Assembly: GCF_001702265.1 (NCBI RefSeq)
Contig: NZ_MAUE01000015.1
Coordinates: 38,579 to 102,578 of the forward strand
Direction of reading: 5' to 3'
Origin: Pseudomonas aylmerensis
GTDB lineage: Bacteria > Pseudomonadota > Gammaproteobacteria > Pseudomonadales > Pseudomonadaceae
DNA: 64,000 nt
Shown: positions 10,245 through 20,062 of the stretch, piece by piece
How the letters are laid out: every line of letters starts with the position of its first letter
Position numbering within the stretch: position 1 is the stretch's first letter
Notes under the pieces: generated by a model
What the model was told of the DNA's origin: nothing
The model's database searches: none
Seen by the model: only the letters and a program-made list of their open reading frames with translations
Program-made: the position numbers and the translations under genes

Positions 10245-11222
10245 TCAGCCTCGACGACTGGCGCGCTGGCTGCGGTAGGTATCGAGCACCACGGCAATCA
10301 CGATCACGGCCCCGGTGATGATGCGTTTGGTCGGTTCCGTGGCACCGATCTGCGCAAGGCCGGCGGCCAATACCGAAATGATCAACACGCCGAAGAAGGT
10401 GCTGATCACCGAACCGCGTCCGCCCATCAGGCTGGTGCCGCCGATCACCACCGCTGCAATCACTTGCAGTTCCAGGCCGGAGCCGGCATTCGGATCCGCC
10501 GCTTCCAGGCGTGAAATCTGGAACAGGGCCGCCACACCGGCCAACAGGCCCATGAGGCTGAACACCAGGATTTTATACGGCTTGGGGTTGATCCCCGCCA
10601 GGCGCACGGCCTCTTCGTTGGTGCCGATGCCGATCAGGTAGCGCCCGAAGACAGTGCGGGTCAACACCAGTTGGGCCGCTATGATCACCAGCAAGGCGAT
10701 GATGAACGACGGCGAAATCCCAAAGGCAATCGGGTTGGACAGCCAGGCAAACGAGTCACCGATGTAGGCGGTGCGCGAACCGGTCATCTGGTACGCCACG
10801 CCACGGGCCATTTCCAGCACGCCCAGGGACACGATAAACGAGGGGATCCGCCAGGCCACGGTGATCGAACCGGTGATAGTGCCGGCCAATGCGGCGCAGC
10901 CCATGCCGAGCACGGCCGCCGGCAAGACGCTCCAGCCCCAGCCGAGAATCGCCACGCTGACCGCCGACGCCGCCAGTGCCAGCACAGAGCCCACCGACAG
11001 ATCGATGCCACCGATGATCAGGATGAAGGTCATGCCGACCGCCAGCACCATCAAATCTGGAATCTGGTTGGCCAGGGTGCTGAAGGTGTCATAGGACAGG
11101 AAGTGATCGCTGAGCACCGAGAACAGCGCAATCATCGCCAGCAACGCGCCCGCCAACCCCAGGTAGGTACCCAGGCCGTAGAAGTTGCCGCCAGTTTTAC
11201 CGGGGGAAGTTGTTGTTTTCAT
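10245..11222 (-). CDS. rbsC: Ribose ABC transporter permease
   Basis: A 325-residue polytopic membrane protein of the RbsC/BPD_transp_2 family, with about 8-10 hydrophobic segments and the conserved GGIDLSVGSVLALAA and GGTSLMGGRGSVISTFFGVLII motifs. It forms the inner-membrane channel with RbsA and RbsB. Its start overlaps the rbsA stop by 4 nt. Sequence and length are normal. Confidence 0.95.
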   Translation of the reverse strand: MKTTTSPGKTGGNFYGLGTYLGLAGALLAMIALFSVLSDHFLSYDTFSTLANQIPDLMVLAVGMTFILIIGGIDLSVGSVLALAASAVSVAILGWGWSVLPAAVLGMGCAALAGTITGSITVAWRIPSFIVSLGVLEMARGVAYQMTGSRTAYIGDSFAWLSNPIAFGISPSFIIALLVIIAAQLVLTRTVFGRYLIGIGTNEEAVRLAGINPKPYKILVFSLMGLLAGVAALFQISRLEAADPNAGSGLELQVIAAVVIGGTSLMGGRGSVISTFFGVLIISVLAAGLAQIGATEPTKRIITGAVIVIAVVLDTYRSQRASRRG

Positions 11223-12772
11223 GGGGTATCCCTAAGCACTGCGTCATTGAGCAGCGCATCACGTTTCTGATAGCCGGCAAAGGCGGCGGCGAGCAATTCG
11301 TCCTGGGTCCAGCTGTCGCGCTCGAAGGTCTCGATCAGGCGGCCGGCAGACAGCACGCCGATGCGGTCGCAGATCAGCATGAGTTCGCGCAGGTCACTGG
11401 ACACCACCACCAGCGCTTTGCCCTGGCGGGTCAATTCGCCGAGCAAGGCATAAATGTCGAACTTGGCACCCACGTCGATGCCACGCGTGGGCTCGTCGAA
11501 CAGCATCACCGAGCAGTCGCGTTCCAGCCAGCGGCCAATCACGACTTTCTGCTGGTTGCCGCCCGACAGCTCCGACACCAGCTGCGCCGGGCTGGAACTG
11601 CGGATACGCATGGCGTCGATCTGGCGCTTGGCCAAGGCGGTTTCGTCGCGGCTGTTGACCACGCCGCCGCCGGAGATTTCCGGCATGTTGCCCAAGGCGA
11701 TATTGGCGCTGATGGACTGGGTCAACAGCAGGCCTTCGCCCTTGCGATCCTCGGTGATCAGCGCAATGCCATGGCCGACCGCGTCCACTGGCGAACGAAT
11801 GCTCACCACTTGGGCCGGCGAACCCAGGGCCACCGTGCCGCTGTCGGCCAGGTCGGCGCCGAAAATCAGGCGCAGCAACTCGGTGCGACCGGCGCCGATC
11901 AGGCCGGAGATGCCATAGATCTCGCCGGCACGCACTTCAAAGGAGACGTCGCGGACCTTGTCCGCGCGGGTCAGGCCTTTAACCGTCAAGGCCGGGCCGC
12001 CGATGCTGCGCGGCCCCAGGTCAATGTGTTCGCCCAGCTCGCGACCGACCATCAAGGTGACCAGTTGCTCGCTGTTGTAGTTGGCCATCGGCTCGACGCA
12101 CACCAGCTTGCCGTCACGCAGGACCGCAATGCGTTGGGCGACACGGGCGAGTTCTTCAAGCCGGTGTGAAATGTAGATGATCGCCACGCCCCGGGCCTGC
12201 AGGCGGGTGATTTGTTCAAACAGCATCTCGACTTCACGGGCAGTCAACATGGCCGTGGGTTCGTCGAGGATCAGTACATGGCAGTCGCCGATCAGGTTGC
12301 GGGCGATCTCGACCATTTGCTGGTGGCCGATACCGAGGCTGCCGACCAGGGTGTCCGGGTCGATGGCGTCCAGGCCGACCTGGGCCATGGCTTCGATGGC
12401 GGCTTTGCGCAACTGCTTGCGACTGATCCAGCCACAGTGGCTGGGCAGATTATCCAGGAACAGGTTTTCGGCCACGGTCAGCGTCGGCAGCAGGTTGAGC
12501 TCCTGCATGACCATGCGCACGCCCAGTTCTTCAGCCTGGGTGCGGCTGCCGGGGCGGTAATCCTGGCCGTTGAACTGCATATGCCCGGTCGTCGGCGTGA
12601 CCAGCCCGCCGATGATTTTCGACAACGTGCTTTTACCGGCGCCGTTCTCACCGGTCAGCGCCAGCACTTCCCCACGATTGAGCGTCAGGGTGATGTCGGA
12701 CAGAACCGGTTGGGCATAGGTCTTGCCGATACCGCTGACCGAGAGGACAGCGTTCGGGGCGGAAGATGACAT
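11219..12772 (-). CDS. rbsA: Ribose ABC transporter ATP-binding protein (double cassette)
   Basis: This 517-residue protein carries two fused ABC domains. The first has Walker A GENGAGKST (about 40-48) and Walker B VLILDEPTA; the second has the degenerate GLIGAGRTELL loop, the signature LSGGNQQKV and MLFDEPTRGIDVG. A degenerate second P-loop is usual in sugar importers of this class. It powers ribose uptake with RbsC. The 57 bp before it hold a stem-loop that may set expression below that of rbsB. Confidence 0.96.
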   Translation of the reverse strand: MSSSAPNAVLSVSGIGKTYAQPVLSDITLTLNRGEVLALTGENGAGKSTLSKIIGGLVTPTTGHMQFNGQDYRPGSRTQAEELGVRMVMQELNLLPTLTVAENLFLDNLPSHCGWISRKQLRKAAIEAMAQVGLDAIDPDTLVGSLGIGHQQMVEIARNLIGDCHVLILDEPTAMLTAREVEMLFEQITRLQARGVAIIYISHRLEELARVAQRIAVLRDGKLVCVEPMANYNSEQLVTLMVGRELGEHIDLGPRSIGGPALTVKGLTRADKVRDVSFEVRAGEIYGISGLIGAGRTELLRLIFGADLADSGTVALGSPAQVVSIRSPVDAVGHGIALITEDRKGEGLLLTQSISANIALGNMPEISGGGVVNSRDETALAKRQIDAMRIRSSSPAQLVSELSGGNQQKVVIGRWLERDCSVMLFDEPTRGIDVGAKFDIYALLGELTRQGKALVVVSSDLRELMLICDRIGVLSAGRLIETFERDSWTQDELLAAAFAGYQKRDALLNDAVLRDTP

Positions 12773-12786
12773 AGGAAAATCTCCAG

Positions 12787-12811
12787 GCGCCCGCTCAGGA
12801 CGAGCGGGCGC
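12787..12811 (-). terminator. rbsB-rbsA intercistronic stem-loop
   Basis: A perfect 10-bp stem GCGCCCGCTC/GAGCGGGCGC with loop AGGAC and no U-tract. Such hairpins after binding-protein genes commonly protect the upstream mRNA from 3' decay, giving more binding protein than permease. Confidence 0.65.
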
Positions 12812-12829
12812 TGTTGGGTGCTGCCAGGA

Positions 12830-13786
12830 TTACTTCTTGAGGACGAGTTCGACCGGGGTTTCGATCACGCCATCTTTGGCATCGACTTTCTCACCCTTGA
12901 CCAGCTTGAGCGCGTTCTGGATACCGAACACAGCTTGCTGGGCAGCAGCCTGGTCAGCGGTCGCCAGGACGCGGCCGTCCTGCAGCATGGGCTTGATGGC
13001 TTCGATGTTGTCATAGCCAACTACCAGGACCTTGCCAGCCTTGCCGGCCGCACGCACGGCGGAAACCGCGCCCAGCGCCATGTTGTCGTTACCCGCCAAC
13101 AAGGCCTTGAGGTCCGGGTATTCGCTCAGCATGGCCGAGGCCACTTTCTGGCCCTGGTCAATTTCCCAGTTGCCGGATTGAGTCGAGACGATCTTCATGC
13201 CGGCAGCGTCCATCGCATCCTTGTAGCCTGCGGTGCGCTGCTGGGCGTTGGTGGTAGTCGGTACGCCTTCGATGATGCCGACCTTGTCACCCGCGGCCAG
13301 TTGCTTGGCCAGGTAATCGCCGACCAGCTTGGAGCCTTTGCGGTTGTCCGGGCCTACGAACGGGATGTCGAGGTTTTTGCTTTTCAGCACGTCCGGGTCC
13401 AGGCGGTTGTCGATGTTGACCACCTTGATGCCGGCATCGGAGGCTTTCTTCAACACCGTCACGAGTGCCTTGGAATCGGCGGGCGCGATGACGATGGCGT
13501 TGACCTTGGCGAGGATCATCTGGTTGACGATATCGATCTGCGCGCTGGTATCGGTTTCGTTCTTGATACCGTTGGTGATCATGTCGAAATCGGCGGCGTG
13601 GTCTTTCTGATAGGCCTTGGCGCCGTCCTGCATGGTCACGAAGAATTCGTTGGCGAGGGATTTCATCACCAGCCCAACCTTGGGTTTGGCGGCGTCATCG
13701 GCGAATGCAGAGGAAAGAGGTAAAACGGCGGATGCGGCAGCAAGCACAGCGACAGCAAGAAGACGTCCAGCGAATGGCAGCTTCAT
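12830..13786 (-). CDS. rbsB: Ribose-binding periplasmic protein
   Basis: A 318-residue solute-binding protein with a signal peptide (LLAVAVLAAASAVLPLSSAFA) and a PBP type 1 sugar-binding fold. Segments such as GLVMKSLANEFFVTMQDGAKAY, NIDNRLDP, FVGPDNRKGSKLVGDYLA and AGNDNMALGAVSA are typical of RbsB. It delivers ribose to RbsAC. It is the first gene of the leftward operon, behind the RbsR palindrome. Confidence 0.95.
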   Translation of the reverse strand: MKLPFAGRLLAVAVLAAASAVLPLSSAFADDAAKPKVGLVMKSLANEFFVTMQDGAKAYQKDHAADFDMITNGIKNETDTSAQIDIVNQMILAKVNAIVIAPADSKALVTVLKKASDAGIKVVNIDNRLDPDVLKSKNLDIPFVGPDNRKGSKLVGDYLAKQLAAGDKVGIIEGVPTTTNAQQRTAGYKDAMDAAGMKIVSTQSGNWEIDQGQKVASAMLSEYPDLKALLAGNDNMALGAVSAVRAAGKAGKVLVVGYDNIEAIKPMLQDGRVLATADQAAAQQAVFGIQNALKLVKGEKVDAKDGVIETPVELVLKK

Positions 13787-13912
13787 GGGTTCACTCCGAT
13801 CTTATGATTATTGTGAGCAACGCTTGCACCGAAGAGTGCTTCGGCAGCCCTCCCACCCGGGGTGGCTGATACGAGCTGTCACGTTACTCCAGGAGTGCGC
13901 CGTGAAACATCT

Positions 13913-13926
13913 CGCAAACGTTTGCG
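13913..13926. promoter_or_regulatory. RbsR operator candidate
   Basis: CGCAAACGTTTGCG is a perfect 14-bp palindrome with the central CG of LacI-family operators. It lies 127 bp upstream of rbsB, the first gene of an operon that encodes a LacI-family repressor. No second full copy is seen nearby. Confidence 0.8.
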
Positions 13927-14115
13927 TTAATCAAACTATGAGAACCTTGTCGAGATTTGTCAACGGTAGAAACCCGTCTTTCATCCAAGCCCTCTAGCGC
14001 CTGGCCTCGCAGTGTGCAAGGCGCGAGATTAAACATTGCGACCTGCCCTTCGTTCTCTAAAACGACAGCCTTTGCCGGATCATTCGCCACCGCCCTCATG
14101 GAACCAGTGCGCCTT

Positions 14116-14160
14116 TTCGGACAACCGAACGCAATCGCAGCCAATGTTCGGAAAGCCGGA
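14116..14160 (+). promoter_or_regulatory. Two AauR-type activator sites upstream of ansB
   Basis: TTCGGACAACCGAA (14116-14129) matches the TTCGG-N4-CCGAA motif described for AauR, the response regulator for acidic amino acids and amides in pseudomonads. A near copy, TTCGGAAAGCCGGA (14147-14160), lies 31 bp further on, three helical turns. They sit upstream of a sigma-54-like promoter, as enhancer sites should. Confidence 0.75.
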
Positions 14161-14246
14161 CGAAGGGCGTTCGAACGCACTCAAAAACAACAAAATAAGT
14201 TGTTTCAAATCAACAGCTTAATTTATATCCGCGAATACAATCAGCC

Positions 14247-14262
14247 TGGTACAGATCCTGCT
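14247..14262 (+). promoter_or_regulatory. Sigma-54 promoter candidate for ansB
   Basis: TGGTACAGATCCTGCT has the invariant GG-N10-GC spacing and differs from TGGCACR-N4-TTGCW at two positions. It lies about 88 bp before the ansB ATG and downstream of the AauR-type sites. Confidence 0.65.
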
Positions 14263-14311
14263 CTCATCCTGCACCTCGTGGCATTCAGAACCGCCCGGGT
14301 GTTCTAGATGA

Positions 14312-15439
<1,128 letters not shown>

Positions 15440-15454
15440 TTCCTGGCCATACCT

Positions 15455-15488
15455 TGTAGGAGCTCGCCTCTCCAGGCGCGCTCCTACA
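15455..15488. repeat. REP-like inverted repeat after ansB
   Basis: TGTAGGAGC (15455-15463) pairs with GCTCCTACA (15480-15488), with a second inner stem CGCCT/AGGCG. GTAGGAGC...GCTCCTAC is the core of the intergenic palindromes common in the fluorescens group. It may also help terminate ansB transcription. Confidence 0.75.
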
Positions 15489-15583
15489 CATTTCACTCCC
15501 CCGCCTTACGCAAAACTACCTGAACAGCTGTCAGACGAACTTCTTGAAATTTAAGCAGTTGCGAAATCGCCCACAGTTAAATA

Positions 15584-15599
15584 CTGTATGTGCGTACAG
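15584..15599. promoter_or_regulatory. LexA (SOS) box
   Basis: CTGTATGTGCGTACAG matches CTGT-N8-ACAG with symmetric CTGTA/TACAG arms. It lies 18 bp before the GTG start of the DUF1654 gene, the usual place for SOS repression. Confidence 0.8.
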
Positions 15600-15617
15600 C
15601 TTATTAAGGAATACTCC

Positions 15618-15869
15618 GTGGCAAAGTCCTCTTCCGCAGCGCCAACCCCGCCTGATGCCTACGAACGCCTGGCCATTCGTGTGCAAAAGATCATCAACTC
15701 GACCAACGCCCAAAAAGCCAAGGCAGCCTTGATCTTCCGCCTGCCGGACGAGCCGGAGGATGAGTGGGAGCGGTTGCTGGAAGAAATTGCGGAGAACGAC
15801 AACGTCACCCTCGCCTATCGGGACGACGGTGGCGTGCAGATTTTCTGGGTTGTACCGAAGGAAGATTGA
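15618..15869 (+). CDS. DUF1654 protein, LexA-box controlled
   Basis: An 83-residue protein of the DUF1654 family, recognisable by AYERLAIRVQKIINS and the C-terminal WERLLEEIAENDNVTLAYRDDGGVQIFW. I chose the GTG at 15618 because AAGGA lies 7 nt before it and the LexA box ends 18 bp upstream; an in-frame ATG at 15588 lies inside the box. The family is mostly from Pseudomonas and its function is unknown. It is 4 bp from the endonuclease gene and probably co-transcribed, so SOS control is inferred. Confidence 0.88.
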   Translation: MAKSSSAAPTPPDAYERLAIRVQKIINSTNAQKAKAALIFRLPDEPEDEWERLLEEIAENDNVTLAYRDDGGVQIFWVVPKED

Positions 15870-15873
15870 TTCA

Positions 15874-16563
15874 ATGAGTGTCCGTTTTATCGCTGTGTGC
15901 TGCCTGTTCTTTGCTGTCAGTGCCCAGGCCCAGGCACCCCGCACCTTCAGCGAAGCCAAGAAAGTCGCCTGGAAACTCTATGCCCCCCAATCCACCGAGT
16001 TCTACTGCGGCTGCAAATACACCGGCAATCGCGTAGACCTGAAAGCCTGCGGCTACATCCCGCGCAAAAACGCCAACCGCGCCGCCCGCATCGAGTGGGA
16101 GCACATTGTTCCGGCCTGGCAGATCGGGCACCAGCGCCAGTGCTGGCAGAACGGCGGGCGCAAGAACTGCACGCGCCACGATGACGTGTTCAAGCGCGCC
16201 GAGGCAGACCTGCACAACCTGGTGCCGAGTATCGGCGAGGTCAACGGTGACCGTAACAACTTCAGTTTTGGCTGGCTGCCGGTGCAAAGCGGGCAGTACG
16301 GTTCATGCCTGACCCAGGTCGACTTCAAGGCCAAGAAGGTCATGCCCCGCCCGTCTATCCGCGGAATGATCGCGCGCACCTATTTCTATATGAGCAAGCA
16401 GTACGGCTTGCGCCTGTCGAAACAGGATCGCCAGCTCTACGAAGCCTGGAACAAGACCTACCCGGTGCAGGCTTGGGAGCGCCAGCGCAACCAGACCGTG
16501 GCGTGTGTGATGGGACGTGGCAATGAGTTCGTCGGCCCGGTGAACCTGAAGGCCTGCGGTTGA
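15874..16563 (+). CDS. endA: Secreted endonuclease I
   Basis: A 229-residue protein with signal peptide (AVCCLFFAVSAQAQ) and the endonuclease I beta-beta-alpha-metal core: RIEWEHIVPAWQIG with the catalytic His, then ADLHNLVPSIGEVNGDRNNFSF with the metal-binding Asn. Eight or more cysteines fit a disulfide-rich periplasmic enzyme. It would degrade DNA in the periplasm or outside. Being directly downstream of a LexA-boxed gene suggests induction after DNA damage. Confidence 0.93.
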   Translation: MSVRFIAVCCLFFAVSAQAQAPRTFSEAKKVAWKLYAPQSTEFYCGCKYTGNRVDLKACGYIPRKNANRAARIEWEHIVPAWQIGHQRQCWQNGGRKNCTRHDDVFKRAEADLHNLVPSIGEVNGDRNNFSFGWLPVQSGQYGSCLTQVDFKAKKVMPRPSIRGMIARTYFYMSKQYGLRLSKQDRQLYEAWNKTYPVQAWERQRNQTVACVMGRGNEFVGPVNLKACG

Positions 16564-16594
16564 AACTGGGCGGTACTCCCGCCCATCCAGCCGG

Positions 16595-16975
16595 TTATTG
16601 CGCAGCCGCGTGCTCGATGACTTGCGATTCGGTATCGGTTTTCTTGGCGCGTGCCAGCTTTTCAGTGAGTTGCACCTGCTTGGCCTCGGCTTCAGCCTTG
16701 GTGGCGAACGGCCCCAGCAGCACTTCGTCCTTGCCGTCGACCTTCACGATGTAAAAATTGAAACCATGTTCCAGCAACCAGGCCGTGAGGTCGGTGAGCG
16801 CCTGTAATTTGTGGTCGGGTGGCCCGACCCATACATCCCACTCCTGAGCGGCAATCGCGCCGGTTTGTGGCTGGCTTTCAGTCACGGCAGGCTTGGCCTT
16901 GGGCGCATCGACGCTTTTGCCTTCACCGCAACCGGCCAATGCCAACACCGCAATTGCCATCGCTACTTTACGCAC
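16595..16975 (-). CDS. SPOR-domain lipoprotein
   Basis: A 126-residue protein with a lipobox (AIAVLALAGCGEG). The C-terminal half (WDVWVGPPDHKLQALTDLTAWLLEHGFNFYIV...EVLLGPFATKAEAEAKQVQL) fits a SPOR fold, which binds denuded peptidoglycan glycan strands. It converges on endA. A cell-envelope or division role is likely but not shown; the first SPOR strand is less typical than the rest. Confidence 0.78.
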   Translation of the reverse strand: MRKVAMAIAVLALAGCGEGKSVDAPKAKPAVTESQPQTGAIAAQEWDVWVGPPDHKLQALTDLTAWLLEHGFNFYIVKVDGKDEVLLGPFATKAEAEAKQVQLTEKLARAKKTDTESQVIEHAAAQ

Positions 16976-17223
16976 TGCCCTGCTCCTTAAAGGATTAAAG
17001 AGGCGACTTTATCATTCACTGTCTATTCTGGCCGTCATAAACGTTGGCTTAAACAATGCGAATGATGTATCGCAGACCTGTATGATGCCGGCATGGGAAT
17101 TAATGCCGCCTCTATGCGTCCTAAAAGAGGCAGCCACAGGGAAGCGCTTAGCAGTAAGCTACACACATCTGACATCTGCCCTGTCTGAAACACGTGTCCT
17201 TAAAAGTAATCAAGGAGAAGTCC

Positions 17224-17418
17224 ATGCTTATACTCACCCGCAAAGTCGGTGAAAGCATAAACATCGGTGATGACATCACGATCACCATCCTGGGCGTCAG
17301 CGGCCAGCAAGTACGAATCGGCATCAACGCACCCAAGGATGTTGCCGTGCATCGCGAGGAGATCTACCAGCGCATCCAGGCCGGCCTGAGTGCCCCGGAC
17401 AAAAACCAGACGCCTTGA
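17224..17418 (+). CDS. rsmE: CsrA/RsmA-family post-transcriptional regulator RsmE
   Basis: A 64-residue protein starting [17 protein letters not shown] with the RNA-contact segments LTRK (strand 1) and [12 protein letters not shown]. It resembles RsmE rather than RsmA of pseudomonads ([16 protein letters not shown] and tail [11 protein letters not shown]). It binds ANGGA motifs in mRNA leaders and represses translation under Gac control. The ATG at 17224 follows AAGGAGAAGTCC, which itself holds a GGA and could allow autorepression; an ATG-like frame extension from 17194 is rejected. Confidence 0.93.
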   Translation: MLILTRKVGESINIGDDITITILGVSGQQVRIGINAPKDVAVHREEIYQRIQAGLSAPDKNQTP

Positions 17419-17628
17419 AGAACCTTCAGTAGCCAGCCCTTTCGTTCACTGTAACGGCTGGCGAAAACCCCTTCGAACCGCTCTTGTGTCTATTGCGTGA
17501 CTGACGCCTCCAATGCATTCATCTTCGCGCCAAGATGAAACTGTCTTCACGCTTTGAACTTGTCGTGTCATCCATAGCCGAATCATCTACTGATACCCTG
17601 CCATCCGTGTGCGCGAAGGAGCACGTCG

Positions 17629-17880
17629 ATGAGGCCAACCCCTGCGCAACCATTCGCTCTACGAGCCTGGATCATCGCCCTCCTGATAGGGCTGGCATTC
17701 GTGGGGCTGGAATATGGCTTGAGGCTTGAAATCGCCGGCACCGACCCCGCCGATCCGCCGTCCTGGCTCGACCTCACACTGGTGCTGGGTGGCTACCTCT
17801 TCATGTTCTGCCTCAAGCCCATCCAGAGGGCCGTACAGCTTAAATTGTGTCAACAAACCGCTCAGAAAAATGCACGTTGA
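17629..17880 (+). CDS. Small inner-membrane protein, unknown function
   Basis: An 83-residue protein with two hydrophobic segments (IIALLIGLAFVGLEYGL and LDLTLVLGGYLFMFCL), separated by a short polar loop rich in Asp and Pro, and a basic C-terminus. GAAGGAG lies 7 nt before the ATG. I recognise no family. An overlapping frame on the other strand is less convincing because it lacks a ribosome site. Confidence 0.6.
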   Translation: MRPTPAQPFALRAWIIALLIGLAFVGLEYGLRLEIAGTDPADPPSWLDLTLVLGGYLFMFCLKPIQRAVQLKLCQQTAQKNAR

Positions 17881-17974
17881 TGCGCAGCGCTTCGCTATCA
17901 GATCGCCGGTATTTACAGCGGCGCAGCACGACCTATGCTTTGCTCTGCACGCTCACTGAAAGGTGCTGAAACCG

Positions 17975-18271
17975 ATGGACACTTTGAGCAAGTCGCAAAT
18001 CGAGTCTGCACTGGCTGCCCGTCTGCCGAGCTACAAGGTCACCTGCACATTGCACGCCGACGGCACCCTGTCGGCGGTGCTCAGCGGCCCGGAAACCGAC
18101 CATTTCGCAATTACCGGAATCGTGCGCGCGCACTATCGTGGGGCGGAAGCCATTGCCCGGCTGGCGAATGAAATTCTCAGGGAAATGGTGCTGTCCCGCC
18201 AGGCGATGAGGAATGACCGTATGCAGCCTCCCTCTGCTTCACCTGGCTGCGAACAAGGCCGAGACCGGTAA
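17975..18271 (+). CDS. Conserved hypothetical protein, 98 residues
   Basis: The protein starts MDTLSKSQIESALAARLPSYKV and has strand-like segments KVTCTLHADGTLSAVLSG and HFAITGIVRAHYRG, followed by a helix, suggesting a small alpha/beta domain. The ATG at 17975 follows AAAGG at 17959-17963 with long spacing; a GTG at 17963 is an alternative. Its stop lies inside the following terminator stem. Confidence 0.6.
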   Translation: MDTLSKSQIESALAARLPSYKVTCTLHADGTLSAVLSGPETDHFAITGIVRAHYRGAEAIARLANEILREMVLSRQAMRNDRMQPPSASPGCEQGRDR

Positions 18272-18288
18272 CGGGCTCGGCCTTTTTT
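18257..18288 (+). terminator. Intrinsic terminator
   Basis: GGCCGAG (18257-18263) pairs with CTCGGCC (18276-18282), followed by T6. It overlaps the stop codon of the upstream gene and precedes the end of the converging HAD gene. Confidence 0.88.
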
Positions 18289-18291
18289 GTA

Positions 18292-18969
18292 TCAGCCCAC
18301 TTCATTCTGCAAGGACAGCAAGCCATCAGCACCGCGCTGCACGCGCAGGTGGGCATAGCCGTCAATCCTGGCGTGCTCGGTCACCATGGGCTTGAGGTGC
18401 GTCGACGTTACGACCATCACGTCCGCCCCTGCCGCTTCTCCCGCACAAATCCCCACCGACGCATCTTCAAACACCAGGCAGTCCTGCACCGGCACGCCCA
18501 GGCGCTGCGCCCCCAACAGGTAACAGGCCGGGTCGGGCTTGCCAATGGCGACGTCTTCGGCCGTGACCAGCACCGCCGGCGGGGCAATCCCGGCCGCTCG
18601 CAGCCGACGCAACGCCAGCTCACGGGGCGCTGAGGTGACCAGCGCCCATTGATCGCCCGGCAGGCGGTTCAGAAACGCGACCGCGCCGGGGATCGCGACA
18701 ATGCCATCGACATCATTGATTTCCGCTTCGGTAATCCACTGCGCCTCTACTTCAGGATCAACCCCCGGCAACGCCTGGCGGGTGATGGTATCGATCGCGC
18801 GGGCGCCATGAATGGTGGTCAGGAACGCCGCCACGTCCAGGCCGTGGCGTTCGGCCCAGGTACTCCACACCCGCTCGGCGGCGGCGATGGAGTTGAGCAG
18901 GGTGCCGTCCATATCGAACAGAAAGGCGCGGTAACGGCGGGCAAATACGGCTGAACCTCGGATGGACAC
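18292..18969 (-). CDS. HAD-superfamily sugar/polyol phosphatase
   Basis: A 225-residue HAD subfamily IA hydrolase with all four motifs: FDMDGTLLNS (nucleophile and acid/base Asp), VTSAPRE (motif II Ser/Thr), GKPDPACYL (motif III Lys) and VFEDASVGI (motif IV). The helical cap includes HGLDVAAFLTTIHGARAIDTI. It resembles sugar phosphatases such as YfbT or glycerol-phosphatase-like enzymes. The exact substrate is not readable. Confidence 0.87.
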   Translation of the reverse strand: MSIRGSAVFARRYRAFLFDMDGTLLNSIAAAERVWSTWAERHGLDVAAFLTTIHGARAIDTITRQALPGVDPEVEAQWITEAEINDVDGIVAIPGAVAFLNRLPGDQWALVTSAPRELALRRLRAAGIAPPAVLVTAEDVAIGKPDPACYLLGAQRLGVPVQDCLVFEDASVGICAGEAAGADVMVVTSTHLKPMVTEHARIDGYAHLRVQRGADGLLSLQNEVG

Positions 18970-19179
18970 TGCGTGGCTTCCTCGTGGGCGGTAACAAATA
19001 ATCGGCCCGATGCAATCTACGGATCACCTCGGTGCTTGTAAACGCCGCCAACCCCTCGATCGCATTACAGCTTTGTAATGAAGCTGTAAGTCTTGTCAGC
19101 ACCCTCACTTCATACAGTGGCGGCGTCAGTCACCCACACCGGTTGACGCCACCTTCCCACTGATGAAAAGGGTCACCCC

Positions 19180-19950
19180 ATGAAACCTGCAAGCAAACTC
19201 TGCCTGATCGCCGCCAGCCTGCTGATGCTGGGTACCGGCACCGCCCTGGCCGGCACTGTCGCACCGGTCAAAGCCAACAACGTGGTGCTGGTGCACGGTT
19301 CCTGGGCAGATGGCTCGAGCTGGTCCGAAGTGATCACCCGCCTCCAGGCCGCCGGCCTGCACGTCACCGCCGTGCAAAACCCACTGACATCGGTGGCCGA
19401 CGATGTCGCCGCCACCAACCGCGTACTGAATCAACAGGACGGTCCTACCGTGCTGGTCGGCCATTCCTACGCCGGCACCGTGGTAAGCGATGCCGGGGTG
19501 AACCCCAACGTCAGCGCCCTGGTGTACGTGGCGGCCCGCGCCCCGGATGCCAATGAAGACTTTGTCGCGCTTTCCGCCAAGTACCCGACCATGCCGGTGC
19601 GGGCCGGTGTGGAAGATCACGATGGCTACCTCACGCTGAGCCAGGACGCGTTTCTCAAGTACTTCGCCGCCGACGTGCCGCACGCCAAGGCCATGGAGCT
19701 GTACGCCGTGCAGCAACCCATCACCAAGAGCCTGTTCAGCGGCCGCACCGTGAACGCCGCCTGGCACACCAAGCCGTCCTGGTACGCGGTGTCGACCCAG
19801 GACCAGACCATCAACCCGGACCTGGAACGGTTCCTCGCCAAGCGCATGAACGCCAGCACGATCGAGCTGCCCTCGAGCCACTTGTCGCTGGTGTCCCACG
19901 CCAAGGAAATCACCGACCTGATCCTCGAAGCCTCCGGCCGCCAGCCTTGA
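19180..19950 (+). CDS. Secreted alpha/beta hydrolase
   Basis: A 256-residue protein with signal peptide (LIAASLLMLGTGTALAG). The fold shows the oxyanion-hole segment VLVHGSWADGSSW, the nucleophile elbow VGHSYAGTV with Ser, and a late catalytic His in ELPSSHLSLVSHAKEI. It belongs to the esterase-like group often annotated as alpha/beta hydrolase fold 6; the substrate is unknown. It precedes the DUF2790 gene in the same direction by 112 bp. Confidence 0.87.
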   Translation: MKPASKLCLIAASLLMLGTGTALAGTVAPVKANNVVLVHGSWADGSSWSEVITRLQAAGLHVTAVQNPLTSVADDVAATNRVLNQQDGPTVLVGHSYAGTVVSDAGVNPNVSALVYVAARAPDANEDFVALSAKYPTMPVRAGVEDHDGYLTLSQDAFLKYFAADVPHAKAMELYAVQQPITKSLFSGRTVNAAWHTKPSWYAVSTQDQTINPDLERFLAKRMNASTIELPSSHLSLVSHAKEITDLILEASGRQP

Positions 19951-20062
19951 GCCCTTGCATTACAAACTTGTCATGAACCTGTTGGTTGGCTGTTCGGAGC
20001 GCTTGGTTACCGTGAACCCACTGCCACGCTCTGGCAGCCAACCTATTAAGAGAGAGATCGCC

